Shown: positions 16,764 to 25,000 of the stretch, piece by piece
Position numbering within the stretch: the stretch's first letter is position 1
Layout of the letters: each line of letters opens with the position of its first letter
Assembly (NCBI GenBank): GCA_965247075.1
Contig: CBDFGK010000002.1
Location: 1,488,001 to 1,552,000, forward strand
Source of the DNA: CBDFGK01 sp965247075
GTDB taxonomy: Bacteria > Pseudomonadota > Gammaproteobacteria > Pseudomonadales > Halieaceae
Length of the DNA: 64,000 nt
Reading direction: 5' to 3'
Made by a program: the position numbers and the translations under genes
Notes under the pieces: generated by a model
Database searches by the model: none
What the model was told of the DNA's origin: nothing
The model's input: only the letters and a program-made list of their open reading frames with translations

Positions 16764-19144
16764 TATGATGTGTCGCCTACGCCGCACAGGTTCTCGCGGC
16801 ACGACAAAACGAGTTTCAGTTGCTGGTTTATCAGGTTATGATGTGTCGCCTGCAAAAGCCTCGTCGACCCGAGTCATTGCCTCTTGTTTCAGTTGCTGGT
16901 TTATCAGGTTATGATGTGTCGCGTTGAACCCGGTGTGGGTCGAGTGGTTGATGGGCGTTTCAGTTGCTGGTTTATCAGGTTATGATGTGTCGCTAACAAT
17001 AATGAACGCGTGTATTGCAGCATATAAGTTTCAGTTGCTGGTTTATCAGGTTATGATGTGTCGCGAGATTGTTACGGCAGATAACACAGCGAAAGAACTG
17101 TTTCAGTTGCTGGTTTATCAGGTTATGATGTGTCGCCTGCAAAGCCTCCTTGTTGGTTTTTTGGTGTGGAGTTTCAGTTGCTGGTTTATCAGGTTATGAT
17201 GTGTCGCTGCTCCCTTCCTTGTCTTCAACTACTGCGCCAAAGTTTCAGTTGCTGGTTTATCAGGTTATGATGTGTCGCCGTGTGTCATCGCCCGATCAAC
17301 AGCATCAGGCAGGTTTCAGTTGCTGGTTTATCAGGTTATGATGTGTCGCCGACGGGGAAGCGGGAGCGCGGGGCAACTGGGTAGTTTCAGTTGCTGGTTT
17401 ATCAGGTTATGATGTGTCGCTCGTATGCTGCTCACCGTCTACTCCACCCGGAGCACGTTTCAGTTGCTGGTTTATCAGGTTATGATGTGTCGCTCGCAAG
17501 GCTGTTCAGGTGATCTGGTCAGTCGTTTGTTTCAGTTGCTGGTTTATCAGGTTATGATGTGTCGCTCAAAGATCGCAAAATTTACGTCAACCATATCCAG
17601 TTTCAGTTGCTGGTTTATCAGGTTATGATGTGTCGCTGAATGCAATGACACAACGTCTGCGCAAGCGGCGAAGTTTCAGTTGCTGGTTTATCAGGTTATG
17701 ATGTGTCGCGCAACAAATACCGGACTGGTTTATTCGCCTTTTTAGTTTCAGTTGCTGGTTTATCAGGTTATGATGTGTCGCTGAATGCAATGACACAACG
17801 TCTGCGCAAGCGGCGAAGTTTCAGTTGCTGGTTTATCAGGTTATGATGTGTCGCTTTCAGCATCTGAGGGAATGGAATTTTACGGCGAGTTTCAGTTGCT
17901 GGTTTATCAGGTTATGATGTGTCGCTGCACTATGTCAATCGGTTCCGGCAGCCCGACGGGAGTTTCAGTTGCTGGTTTATCAGGTTATGATGTGTCGCGC
18001 GACGGAGGGCGGTCGCAACAACCGCAGTGACAGGTTTCAGTTGCTGGTTTATCAGGTTATGATGTGTCGCAGATTTTCATTCGCTGTATGGTCGGCAGAC
18101 AGTACCGTTTCAGTTGCTGGTTTATCAGGTTATGATGTGTCGCGGCATGTCAAACAATGCAGTGAGCGCGTATCGCGGGTTTCAGTTGCTGGTTTATCAG
18201 GTTATGATGTGTCGCTGCTGTTTTGATGCTTGATATATCGTTTCGGCCATTGTTTCAGTTGCTGGTTTATCAGGTTATGATGTGTCGCAGGAAAATGAGT
18301 ACATATATAGAGATGCGCCTGGGTTTCAGTTGCTGGTTTATCAGGTTATGATGTGTCGCCGTTAAAATATGCCGGAGTCAATGCAGCTCAATAGTTTCAG
18401 TTGCTGGTTTATCAGGTTATGATGTGTCGCACGAAACGTCTGCGCAACGTGCGCGGCGACAGAGTTTCAGTTGCTGGTTTATCAGGTTATGATGTGTCGC
18501 TTGTAGTTGCCGGGCAAACTACAGCGGCTGCTACGGGTTTCAGTTGCTGGTTTATCAGGTTATGATGTGTCGCGGTTTCCCTGCCAGGATATTTCATCAG
18601 CAGGAAAGTTTCAGTTGCTGGTTTATCAGGTTATGATGTGTCGCCACTCCTGGGGGGGGAGCGTACAGGGCGTTATAGGTTTCAGTTGCTGGTTTATCAG
18701 GTTATGATGTGTCGCGCTAATCCGATGGTCAAATTATTTGTTGTCGGTTAGTTTCAGTTGCTGGTTTATCAGGTTATGATGTGTCGCTTCAATCAGGGTG
18801 GAATTGCCAAATCGGAAAAGCAGTTTCAGTTGCTGGTTTATCAGGTTATGATGTGTCGCTCTTACCTACTACACCGACGACGACATCCCCACTGTTTCAG
18901 TTGCTGGTTTATCAGGTTATGATGTGTCGCCCGATATTATGCGGATAGTCGTAAAGTAAGTAATCGTTTCAGTTGCTGGTTTATCAGGTTATGATGTGTC
19001 GCGATATATTCCATGCTTTCGTAGTTATGAACGTAAGTTTCAGTTGCTGGTTTATCAGGTTATGATGTGTCGCCTTGATCACTTCAGTAAGCGGCGCAAT
19101 TGATAATGTTTCAGTTGCTGGTTTATCAGGTTATGATGTGTCGC
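16764..19144 (+). CRISPR. Type II-B CRISPR array, 33 full repeats plus one truncated
   Basis: A 37-bp repeat starting GTTTCAGTTGCTGGTTTATC and ending ATGATGTGTCGC occurs 33 times from 16813 to 19144 with no variation I could see. A 13-bp remnant (TATGATGTGTCGC) sits at 16764-16776. This gives 33 spacers of 33-36 bp. The spacers at 17637-17672 and 17782-17817 are identical. The 5' GTTTCAGTTGCTG matches the start of the Francisella novicida type II-B repeat, so the crRNA strand is plus, as the tracrRNA anti-repeat also requires. The left end is truncated by IS1380 sequence, so any leader on that side is lost. A degenerate repeat follows at 19172. Confidence 0.98.
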
Positions 19145-19206
19145 CCCTGCTTTAGAATCTTGATTTTGTGAACTTTAGTTGCTACTTTTTGGATGTTTTT
19201 TGCGAA
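19145..19206 (+). ncRNA. Degenerate repeat with a 27-nt pseudo-spacer, possible scaRNA-like RNA
   Basis: After the last perfect repeat come 27 nt (19145-19171), then ACTTTAGTTGCTACTTTTTG at 19172, which matches the first 17 bases of the repeat at 12 positions and then diverges. Short spacer plus degenerate repeat next to tracrRNA is the architecture of F. novicida scaRNA, the small RNA that redirects Cas9 to transcription control. Pairing of its ACUUUAG with the tracrRNA CUGAAAU keeps six of seven pairs, counting one wobble. It could equally be just a decayed terminal repeat. Confidence 0.45.
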
Positions 19207-19229
19207 AATCGTAAAAATACTGGAAAGTA

Positions 19230-19259
19230 TTGAATTTTGCGAAAAACTTGTGCTATAGT
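19230..19259 (+). promoter_or_regulatory. tracrRNA promoter
   Basis: A -35 like TTGAAT (19230-19235) and a -10 like TATAGT (19254-19259), with TGC just upstream of the -10, are separated by 18 bp. The predicted start is near 19266, just before the anti-repeat. The cas9 promoter has the same -35 hexamer and spacing. Confidence 0.65.
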
Positions 19260-19264
19260 TCAAT

Positions 19265-19390
19265 TCGCAACTTACTGACACATCATAACCTGGTAAGCGA
19301 TGCTCTGAAATCATCTTTAAGATAAAGATTGATCGAGGTTGGACATCCTTAAGAAACTGTACCACTAACCCGCTTCGGCGGGTTTTTTAT
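19265..19390 (+). ncRNA. tracrRNA
   Basis: The anti-repeat GACACATCATAACCTG (19277-19292) is an exact complement of repeat positions 21-36. GCTCTGAAATCATCTTTAAG then follows, close to the F. novicida tracrRNA core (GCUCUGUAAUCAUUUAAAAG), and CTGAAAT can pair with the 5' GTTTCAG of the repeat. A GAGGTTGGACATCC stretch corresponds to the Fn GGACCUCUGUUUGACA region. The RNA ends in a strong hairpin with T-run. It is transcribed convergently with cas4 and on the same strand as the array. Processing by RNase III with the crRNA precursor is expected from the family. Confidence 0.92.
19367..19389 (+). terminator. Rho-independent terminator of tracrRNA
   Basis: The stem AACCCGC/GCGGGTT around a TTCG tetraloop is followed by a run of T. 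Confidence 0.92.
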
Positions 19391-19412
19391 TGCCAAAGCA
19401 AAAGCCGTTGTG

Positions 19413-19991
19413 TCAACTCCTATCGTTACAAAGGTTTAAATATTCGCATTGTGTGCATTGTGCCGGAGTAGCCGGGCTATCCGGCAAATAGGATTTTTCC
19501 AAATTATTCAAGATGTGGTCCCGAATGACAATCACTTGCTCTTTGTCTTTTAGTTTAAACACTATTGGGTGGGTCTTACCTCTATTCTCAAAAAGGATAA
19601 ATCCCTGCCTGCAAGGCAAGTTGTATTGATATCCCGCGACCATGGCGTAGGCGGTAAGTTGCAATATTTGTCCTTTGGCTGGCCTGTGTCCGCTTAACTT
19701 GAACTCAATGGGGTAGATTTCTTTGCTACTGGTCAGCAGGCTATCTACCACGCCGTGTAATTGTAAATCGTCGGCGCTCACAAACACATTAAATTCTTGT
19801 TTGGCTTGCACTAAATTAAAGCGTTTTAAGGTTCTGTGTTTGAATATCTTTTCTTGGCCTTTGTGCAAATCCTCGCCTTGTTTGACCCACACTGGTTTGG
19901 GTGGATTGAGTTTTAGCAATTCTTGAAAATACGGAATTCTTGGACAAAAACAATGCTGTCTGATCAAACTGATGGGTAAACTATAGGACAT
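19413..19991 (-). CDS. cas4: Cas4 RecB-family exonuclease
   Basis: A 192-residue Cas4 from ATG 19991 (MSYSLPISLIRQHCFCPRIP). The longer frame from 20030 would overlap cas2 by 50 bp. The four Fe-S cysteine positions are consistent: an N-terminal Cys in HCFCPR and the C-terminal CTQCEYLNLC. The RecB nuclease motifs are seen as GVVDSLL (Asp), YPIEFKLSG (the ExK-like EFK) and QLTAYA (Q-x3-Y). Cas4 helps select PAM-compatible prespacers during adaptation. Its presence with a long Cas9 defines subtype II-B. The start overlaps the cas2 stop by 11 nt. Confidence 0.95.
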   Translation of the reverse strand: MSYSLPISLIRQHCFCPRIPYFQELLKLNPPKPVWVKQGEDLHKGQEKIFKHRTLKRFNLVQAKQEFNVFVSADDLQLHGVVDSLLTSSKEIYPIEFKLSGHRPAKGQILQLTAYAMVAGYQYNLPCRQGFILFENRGKTHPIVFKLKDKEQVIVIRDHILNNLEKSYLPDSPATPAQCTQCEYLNLCNDRS

Positions 19992-20289
19992 GGTAAATCG
20001 CAGAATGTCTGGGGAAATCCTGCTTTGCATAACCTATACTGTTATTTTGCTCAATTTGTTCGGACAATTTTACCCGGGCGATGAATGCTTTGTCGGTTTT
20101 CGCGCAATAAGTTTTCAACATGCGTTTAACGCTATATTCTTCCGCCTTGTTTAAATGGCCCCAAAACACCGACTTTTGTATTGAAGTCAAACTAATGTCT
20201 TTAAGTTTATTAAACAGTTTTGTGCGTTGCCGGGTATCGGCTATGTCGTAACTCACCAAAACCTCGTTGTATAATCTTGCCTGAGCCAT
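19981..20289 (-). CDS. cas2: Cas2 endoribonuclease-fold adaptation protein
   Basis: A 102-residue protein from ATG 20289 (MAQARLYNEVLVSYDIADTR), with AGGTGG as ribosome binding site. The frame is open for 80 more codons upstream but lies inside cas1. The first beta strand ends in VSYDIAD with the conserved Asp, then TSIQKSVFWGHLN as the second conserved strand. With Cas1 it forms the spacer-integration complex. It starts 1 nt after the cas1 stop codon. Confidence 0.95.
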   Translation of the reverse strand: MAQARLYNEVLVSYDIADTRQRTKLFNKLKDISLTSIQKSVFWGHLNKAEEYSVKRMLKTYCAKTDKAFIARVKLSEQIEQNNSIGYAKQDFPRHSAIYHVL

Positions 20290-20290
20290 T

Positions 20291-21277
20291 TCACCACCTA
20301 AAACAATACGATTTGTATTTTTTATCATCAGAAAAAACCCCCGCAAGATGATAAATTTGTCTTTGCAAAATGCTTTCCAATCGCATTTTTCGTTTGCGAT
20401 AGTGATATTGAGTAGCAAATGTTTTGTGAATATCGGTGATGATTTGTTTTTTAATGGTTGGTGTAAGTTCGTTTTTGTCCCGCAAAACACCTCTGTGCTT
20501 GATGATATTTCTATCCACCACCCAAGCACGGTATTCCTCCATCATATCAAGCACCAAAGACGGTTTTCCTGCTCTTTGGACATGGAAAAACCCGGCGTAA
20601 GGCTCTAAACCTGCGTTGATTAGGGCATTCCAAACATATGATGTGAGGATCGCGTAACCGTAATTTAAGCCCTTGTTGCCAATATCCTGCGCCTGCCTGC
20701 CCACCCTGCCCTTAAAATCATCCGGCATCAGATTTGTCTCAACCAAACACTGCCAATATTGAGCGGCCGCTTGCCCTTCCAAGCCCAATAAAATATCTCG
20801 CCAGCGTTCATAGTTCTGCCATTTTTTGGTTTTTATCTGCCGTGAGATCGCTTTTAATTGCCCGGCGGTTTTGTCTATTATTGGGGCCTTATCTTGATGG
20901 TATTTTTTGAAATAAAGCAGGGTTGCGCGTTGGTTTTTAATTTTACCCTCGATAACAATGGCAGATAATAGTGCCGTATTTGGGCTGCTTATGAATGCAA
21001 ACTGCTTTTGCCGAACGCGCACAACGGCGTGTTGCTGGGTGCCTGAAAGACAAGAGATGATTTCATTCTTGAAATCATACAAGAAGAATTTAATGCCACG
21101 ATTAGCGCAAGCAATAATAACATCCGAGGAAAAGCTCACGCCTTGTTTGGCGACCTGGATGCTTTTTAAGCGATTAAGCGGGTATTCCTTGACCGTACCG
21201 TTCTCTTTTACCGTCAAGCATTCGCTTCTAATGCCGATGAATTGACCATATTCGGCGAGCGTCATGTGTGCGTGCAT
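20291..21277 (-). CDS. cas1: Cas1 integrase
   Basis: A 328-residue protein from ATG 21277 (MHAHMTLAEYGQFIG). GGAG 8 nt upstream overlaps the stop region of fic, which decides this start over the 21322 frame. Cas1 features include EGQAAAQYWQCL (catalytic Glu), GLNYGYAILTSYVWNALINAGLEPYAGFFHVQRAGKPSLVLDMMEEYRA split over the C-terminal domain (catalytic His in FFHV, Asp in LVLDMMEEYR). It catalyses spacer integration. Its tight coupling with fic upstream and cas2 downstream shows one operon. Confidence 0.96.
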   Translation of the reverse strand: MHAHMTLAEYGQFIGIRSECLTVKENGTVKEYPLNRLKSIQVAKQGVSFSSDVIIACANRGIKFFLYDFKNEIISCLSGTQQHAVVRVRQKQFAFISSPNTALLSAIVIEGKIKNQRATLLYFKKYHQDKAPIIDKTAGQLKAISRQIKTKKWQNYERWRDILLGLEGQAAAQYWQCLVETNLMPDDFKGRVGRQAQDIGNKGLNYGYAILTSYVWNALINAGLEPYAGFFHVQRAGKPSLVLDMMEEYRAWVVDRNIIKHRGVLRDKNELTPTIKKQIITDIHKTFATQYHYRKRKMRLESILQRQIYHLAGVFSDDKKYKSYCFRW

Positions 21278-21282
21278 AAAAT

Positions 21283-22008
21283 TTACTCCGACATTATTTC
21301 TAGAATTTTTCTCTCTAAACAAGCGCGCATAAAAATCTGCATTGGCTGCTCATCGTCGCTGGCGTAAAAATCCAGCATCAGTTGATTAAACTCGAGTTGC
21401 TTTTTGGCGGGTAGGTTGATCGCGGGCAGTCCGTTTACCAATAAAATGCCGTTCATCATCAGTCGCCCAAGGCGTTTGTTAGCATCATAAAAAAACTGAA
21501 TCCTTGCCATTTGTAAAAATAAACTGATAGCGCGGGTATAAGTTTGTTCAATGTCTATCTTAGATTGGCGCATCTCTGATTGTAGCAAGGCGGGATGATG
21601 TTTTCCCGTCAACTGTTGCCACAAGGTTGGTAATTTGTCCGCTCTCGGCGGGATATGATTGGTGCCCGCAATGGTTACGCCGCCGTCCCTGAAAACCCCC
21701 CAGGTCAGCGCTTCTTTCTGGGCAAGAATCCCGTGCAGATCACAAATGAAATCTTTGGAAAGAGCAAACCTGTCTTGTTCAACACAATCAAATAAAAACC
21801 GCCAGGCATTGGCTTGATTAAGCGCAATCGTCTCATCCTGCAAACTATGCCCGCCCACTGTTACCCCGTCCAGCAAGGTTTGTATCTCCGGCAGGGTAAA
21901 GTTCACTCCCTCCAAGTTCACCGCATCGCATACCAATTCAGGGAGTTGTTTTTTAGCGACGAATAGAGCTTTAGGGCGGTCGGAGTTGAGTGTGGCTAGG
22001 TTAATCAT
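21283..22008 (-). CDS. Fic-domain protein inside the cas operon, catalytic His replaced by Gln
   Basis: A 241-residue Fic/DOC-like protein from ATG 22008; GTG 22011 is an alternative. The N-terminal part has AVNLEGVNFTLPEIQTLLDG and TVGGHSLQDE, typical of Fic proteins whose helix carries an inhibitory Glu. The Fic core reads ARIQFFYDANKRLGRLMMNG, compared with the canonical HxFx(D/E)GNxRxxR: Gln stands in the His position (codon CAG), and Ala replaces the Gly of DGN. AMPylation by the usual mechanism is therefore doubtful. The gene starts 10 bp after the cas9 stop, and its own stop overlaps the cas1 ribosome binding site. F. novicida II-B loci have no such gene. Possible roles are regulation of Cas9 or Cas1-2, an antitoxin-like addiction function, or a passenger. 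Confidence 0.88.
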   Translation of the reverse strand: MINLATLNSDRPKALFVAKKQLPELVCDAVNLEGVNFTLPEIQTLLDGVTVGGHSLQDETIALNQANAWRFLFDCVEQDRFALSKDFICDLHGILAQKEALTWGVFRDGGVTIAGTNHIPPRADKLPTLWQQLTGKHHPALLQSEMRQSKIDIEQTYTRAISLFLQMARIQFFYDANKRLGRLMMNGILLVNGLPAINLPAKKQLEFNQLMLDFYASDDEQPMQIFMRACLERKILEIMSE

Positions 22009-22018
22009 CACCCGACTT

Positions 22019-25000
22019 TCACTTTAATTTTGTTAAGAATTTTTTTATGTTTGCACTTCTAAATGGTAGAGAAAAATTAACAGACTTATCTGTTATTTCT
22101 ATGTTTTTAATACTGTTATCCCTTGTAGTACATCTAATACTGTGATCCACTTTACTTTTGTCAGCATATAGCAATGTTGGATTATTCGCTGTACCCTCTT
22201 CCGTAAGAAGTTTTATTGTTTCATTACCGCTTAAATACTCCTTAAATTTATCCAATGGAAACATTTTTACATCCACTGATGTGCTATTTAAATATACCTC
22301 TACACCTTCTAAATTAACAGCATCCTCAAAGAATTGGTCTGTTTTAATTTTTTGATTTTTTAATTCAAATTCTTCTTTAATATTTATATCTGCTGACAAA
22401 TCTGTATCTGCTTTTTTTGATACTAAAGTTAAATTTTTACTGTGTTTGATTAGAAAGTTAGAACGGTTTTTGCTAATTACATTCATATCCAATGGCACTG
22501 CTTGATAAATATGCTTCCCCTGCCGGTTCATTCTAAACACTGTTCCGGACGGTGTGCCAAGCGCAATCATCGAGAATGTCTTTCGTACTTTCGCATGCTT
22601 GTTCTTCTTCTCTTTCGGAATGTGCAGTTGTTGCCTGCAAAATTCATTCCATTTTTCTTTTACGGAATCCGTTTCCAGTATATATGAGTCTCCCTTAGCA
22701 CTGAGTTTGTATTGACCACCCGCTATTTTTTTCCATGCTGCATCAAAATCAACCCAATTTTTATAAAAAGGATACTGTTTGTATCGTTCCTCTTTCACAA
22801 TTTTAGGGGCATGAATCACGTCGTCTCTCTTCACATAATATTTACATTCTCCGTTTATTAAATTTATATGCTTGATATCCGCTTTTTCACTGACCGTGAA
22901 TTTTTTATTTACCTTGCTAAAATATGTGTGTGAATCTAGATCAATTACTTTATATTGTTTGTTAATTTTCTTAATCGTATAGATTTTTATCTGCGCGGTA
23001 TCGGTGGTCAATTCATAGTATTTTTCATTTTCTATGATTTGTTTAAATTGGTTTTTATTGGTTTTTTTGACAAGATTACATTCCGGACTCCGGCAGGTAT
23101 ACGCCCCGCCTTTGATTTTCTGAGGGTATCCCAAATACAACTTTTCCTCAAACTCAACGATAGGTTTATATCGCTCTCCAATGGCATTTTGCTTGAACAC
23201 ATAGCGTTGAAAAATTTTAGACATATTTATCTTTTTATCAGTATTCGAATTCTCCATTATTTTTTTATTCATACTTTTTGCATTTAGTTCTACTTCTATA
23301 TTTTTTTCTTCAACACAAGATAATTCAAAAAACTTATTGGGTTTATATTCGCCGGTTTCCATATCAACACCTTGTGTGACGGTTTCGCCTTTGCCAAAAT
23401 ATAACCCCATGGTACCGTTATTTTTATGCTCATCGGCCGCCAACAAAAATGCCATTTGAGCGTCAATTAAGTGCGACTGCAATTTTTGCGTACCGGGTTT
23501 TTTGGCGAGGTCAGCAAGAGGTGTGCCATCTGGCAATTTCGCGTCTTTATCCTCATAAAATTTTCGCAAGTTAACAGTGCTGTTAGAGTTGTGTGCTGTG
23601 GCCGAGTATTCAAAATAATCAAACGATACCTGTTTTTCTTTGCCCGCCTGTTTAGCAATCTTGTATATCTTGTCCGCGATACACTGCGCCATATAGCGCT
23701 GAGTGCCATTAACAATAGTGCGATTACGGTTTTGCAAGGCATTGATGACTTTGCGTTTTAGCGGATCGTCCTTCAGGAACAAGGCATGCCTGAAAGCGAT
23801 TTTTTGCTTCTCATCTAAATTAATAAAACTCAAATAAGCGCCAAAACAAAAGCGGGCGTCCACATCAACCTCTCCCGCATTCTCACCCTCCAGTTGTTGA
23901 TAGATAAATTCTTTTATTTCATCATCGATTGTGCAGTTAAAAATTTTCTGTTTGTATTCATCATTCAGGTCGGCAAGGAATTTTTCCTTATTTCTTTTTT
24001 CTTTGTTTGCCCGTTCTGACACATAAATCAAATTGGCTTCATCGTTTAGCGTTCCATATACTGATGCCTGAGGAATGATATGATCTATTTCACCGCAGTC
24101 ACCCAAATCATCTCCACTGTAAGCACATATATTTTTCGCATCCGTTTTAATGCGTTCGACCTTGTCCGCATAATCAGAGCGCATGTCATCCTTATTGGTC
24201 TTCTTGCCTTTTAACTTTGCCAAATTTGGTTCAAACTCAAAGCGGTTTTGCTCAAGAATCAGTGGGATATTAACTTCCGCTCCTTCATCTACATCATGCC
24301 CGATATATTGCTTCCAACAAACCACGGCAACGTGCCTGCTTACGGCATCACAAATACGCATTACCACGCCATCAATCAGGCGGATACTCAATGCAGGTAG
24401 CCGCTGGGCTTGAGCAAAACCATCGACCTCATTCATTCTAAAAGCATTATCAGTGGAGCAAACGGGACAAGTTTTAGAAAAGCCATTACGGTCCTTAAAA
24501 ACAATGTTGTCAATTTGCGCAAAACTAAATATACTTTTGAATTTTTTGGCTTTCTTTGATTGATCATCTTTACTCAAATCGTCAAACACCAATGCAGACA
24601 GTTTGATAGCAAGTTTCTCGCATTTGTCATTTAACTCGTATAGATTTCCTTTCTTCTTTCTGAACTCTCGATCTATTTGAGTTTTCAACCCACCCCTATG
24701 GTCTTTTTGGGCTTTAGCGGATGCAGCACAAGCACTTTTAAATCCTGAAATTTCTTTCAGCCAATCTTCTGGATCCTTCCCTCTGATTTTGTTGCCCAGT
24801 TTCTTGCTGTCAACTCCAAGAATCGCCGACAAATCCAGTAGCCATTGATATTTTTTTTGTTTCGGCTTGTGCTGACAAAGAATCAATAATCGGCCATCGG
24901 TTAGCCATTTCTCTTTTTTCTCTTGAATCAAAAAGTAACGCCCATCTTTGGCTTTTCTTCGATTTTTGTAATACTTGTTTATGAAATGTCCGAAGCTATC

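Noticed and set aside
16924..18707. Open frames across the array encoding repeated FQLLVYQVMMCR or VSVAGLSGYDVS
   Set aside because: These are translations of the CRISPR repeat and spacers, not genes.
19145..19230. AT-rich segment right of the array as a classical leader
   Set aside because: The anti-repeat shows that the crRNA strand is plus, so a transcription leader should be on the left. A role in adaptation cannot be excluded, but nothing shows it.
20290..20529. N-terminal extension of Cas2 by 80 residues
   Set aside because: The extra frame lies inside cas1 and resembles nothing; MAQARLYNEVLVSYD with AGGTGG upstream is the family start.
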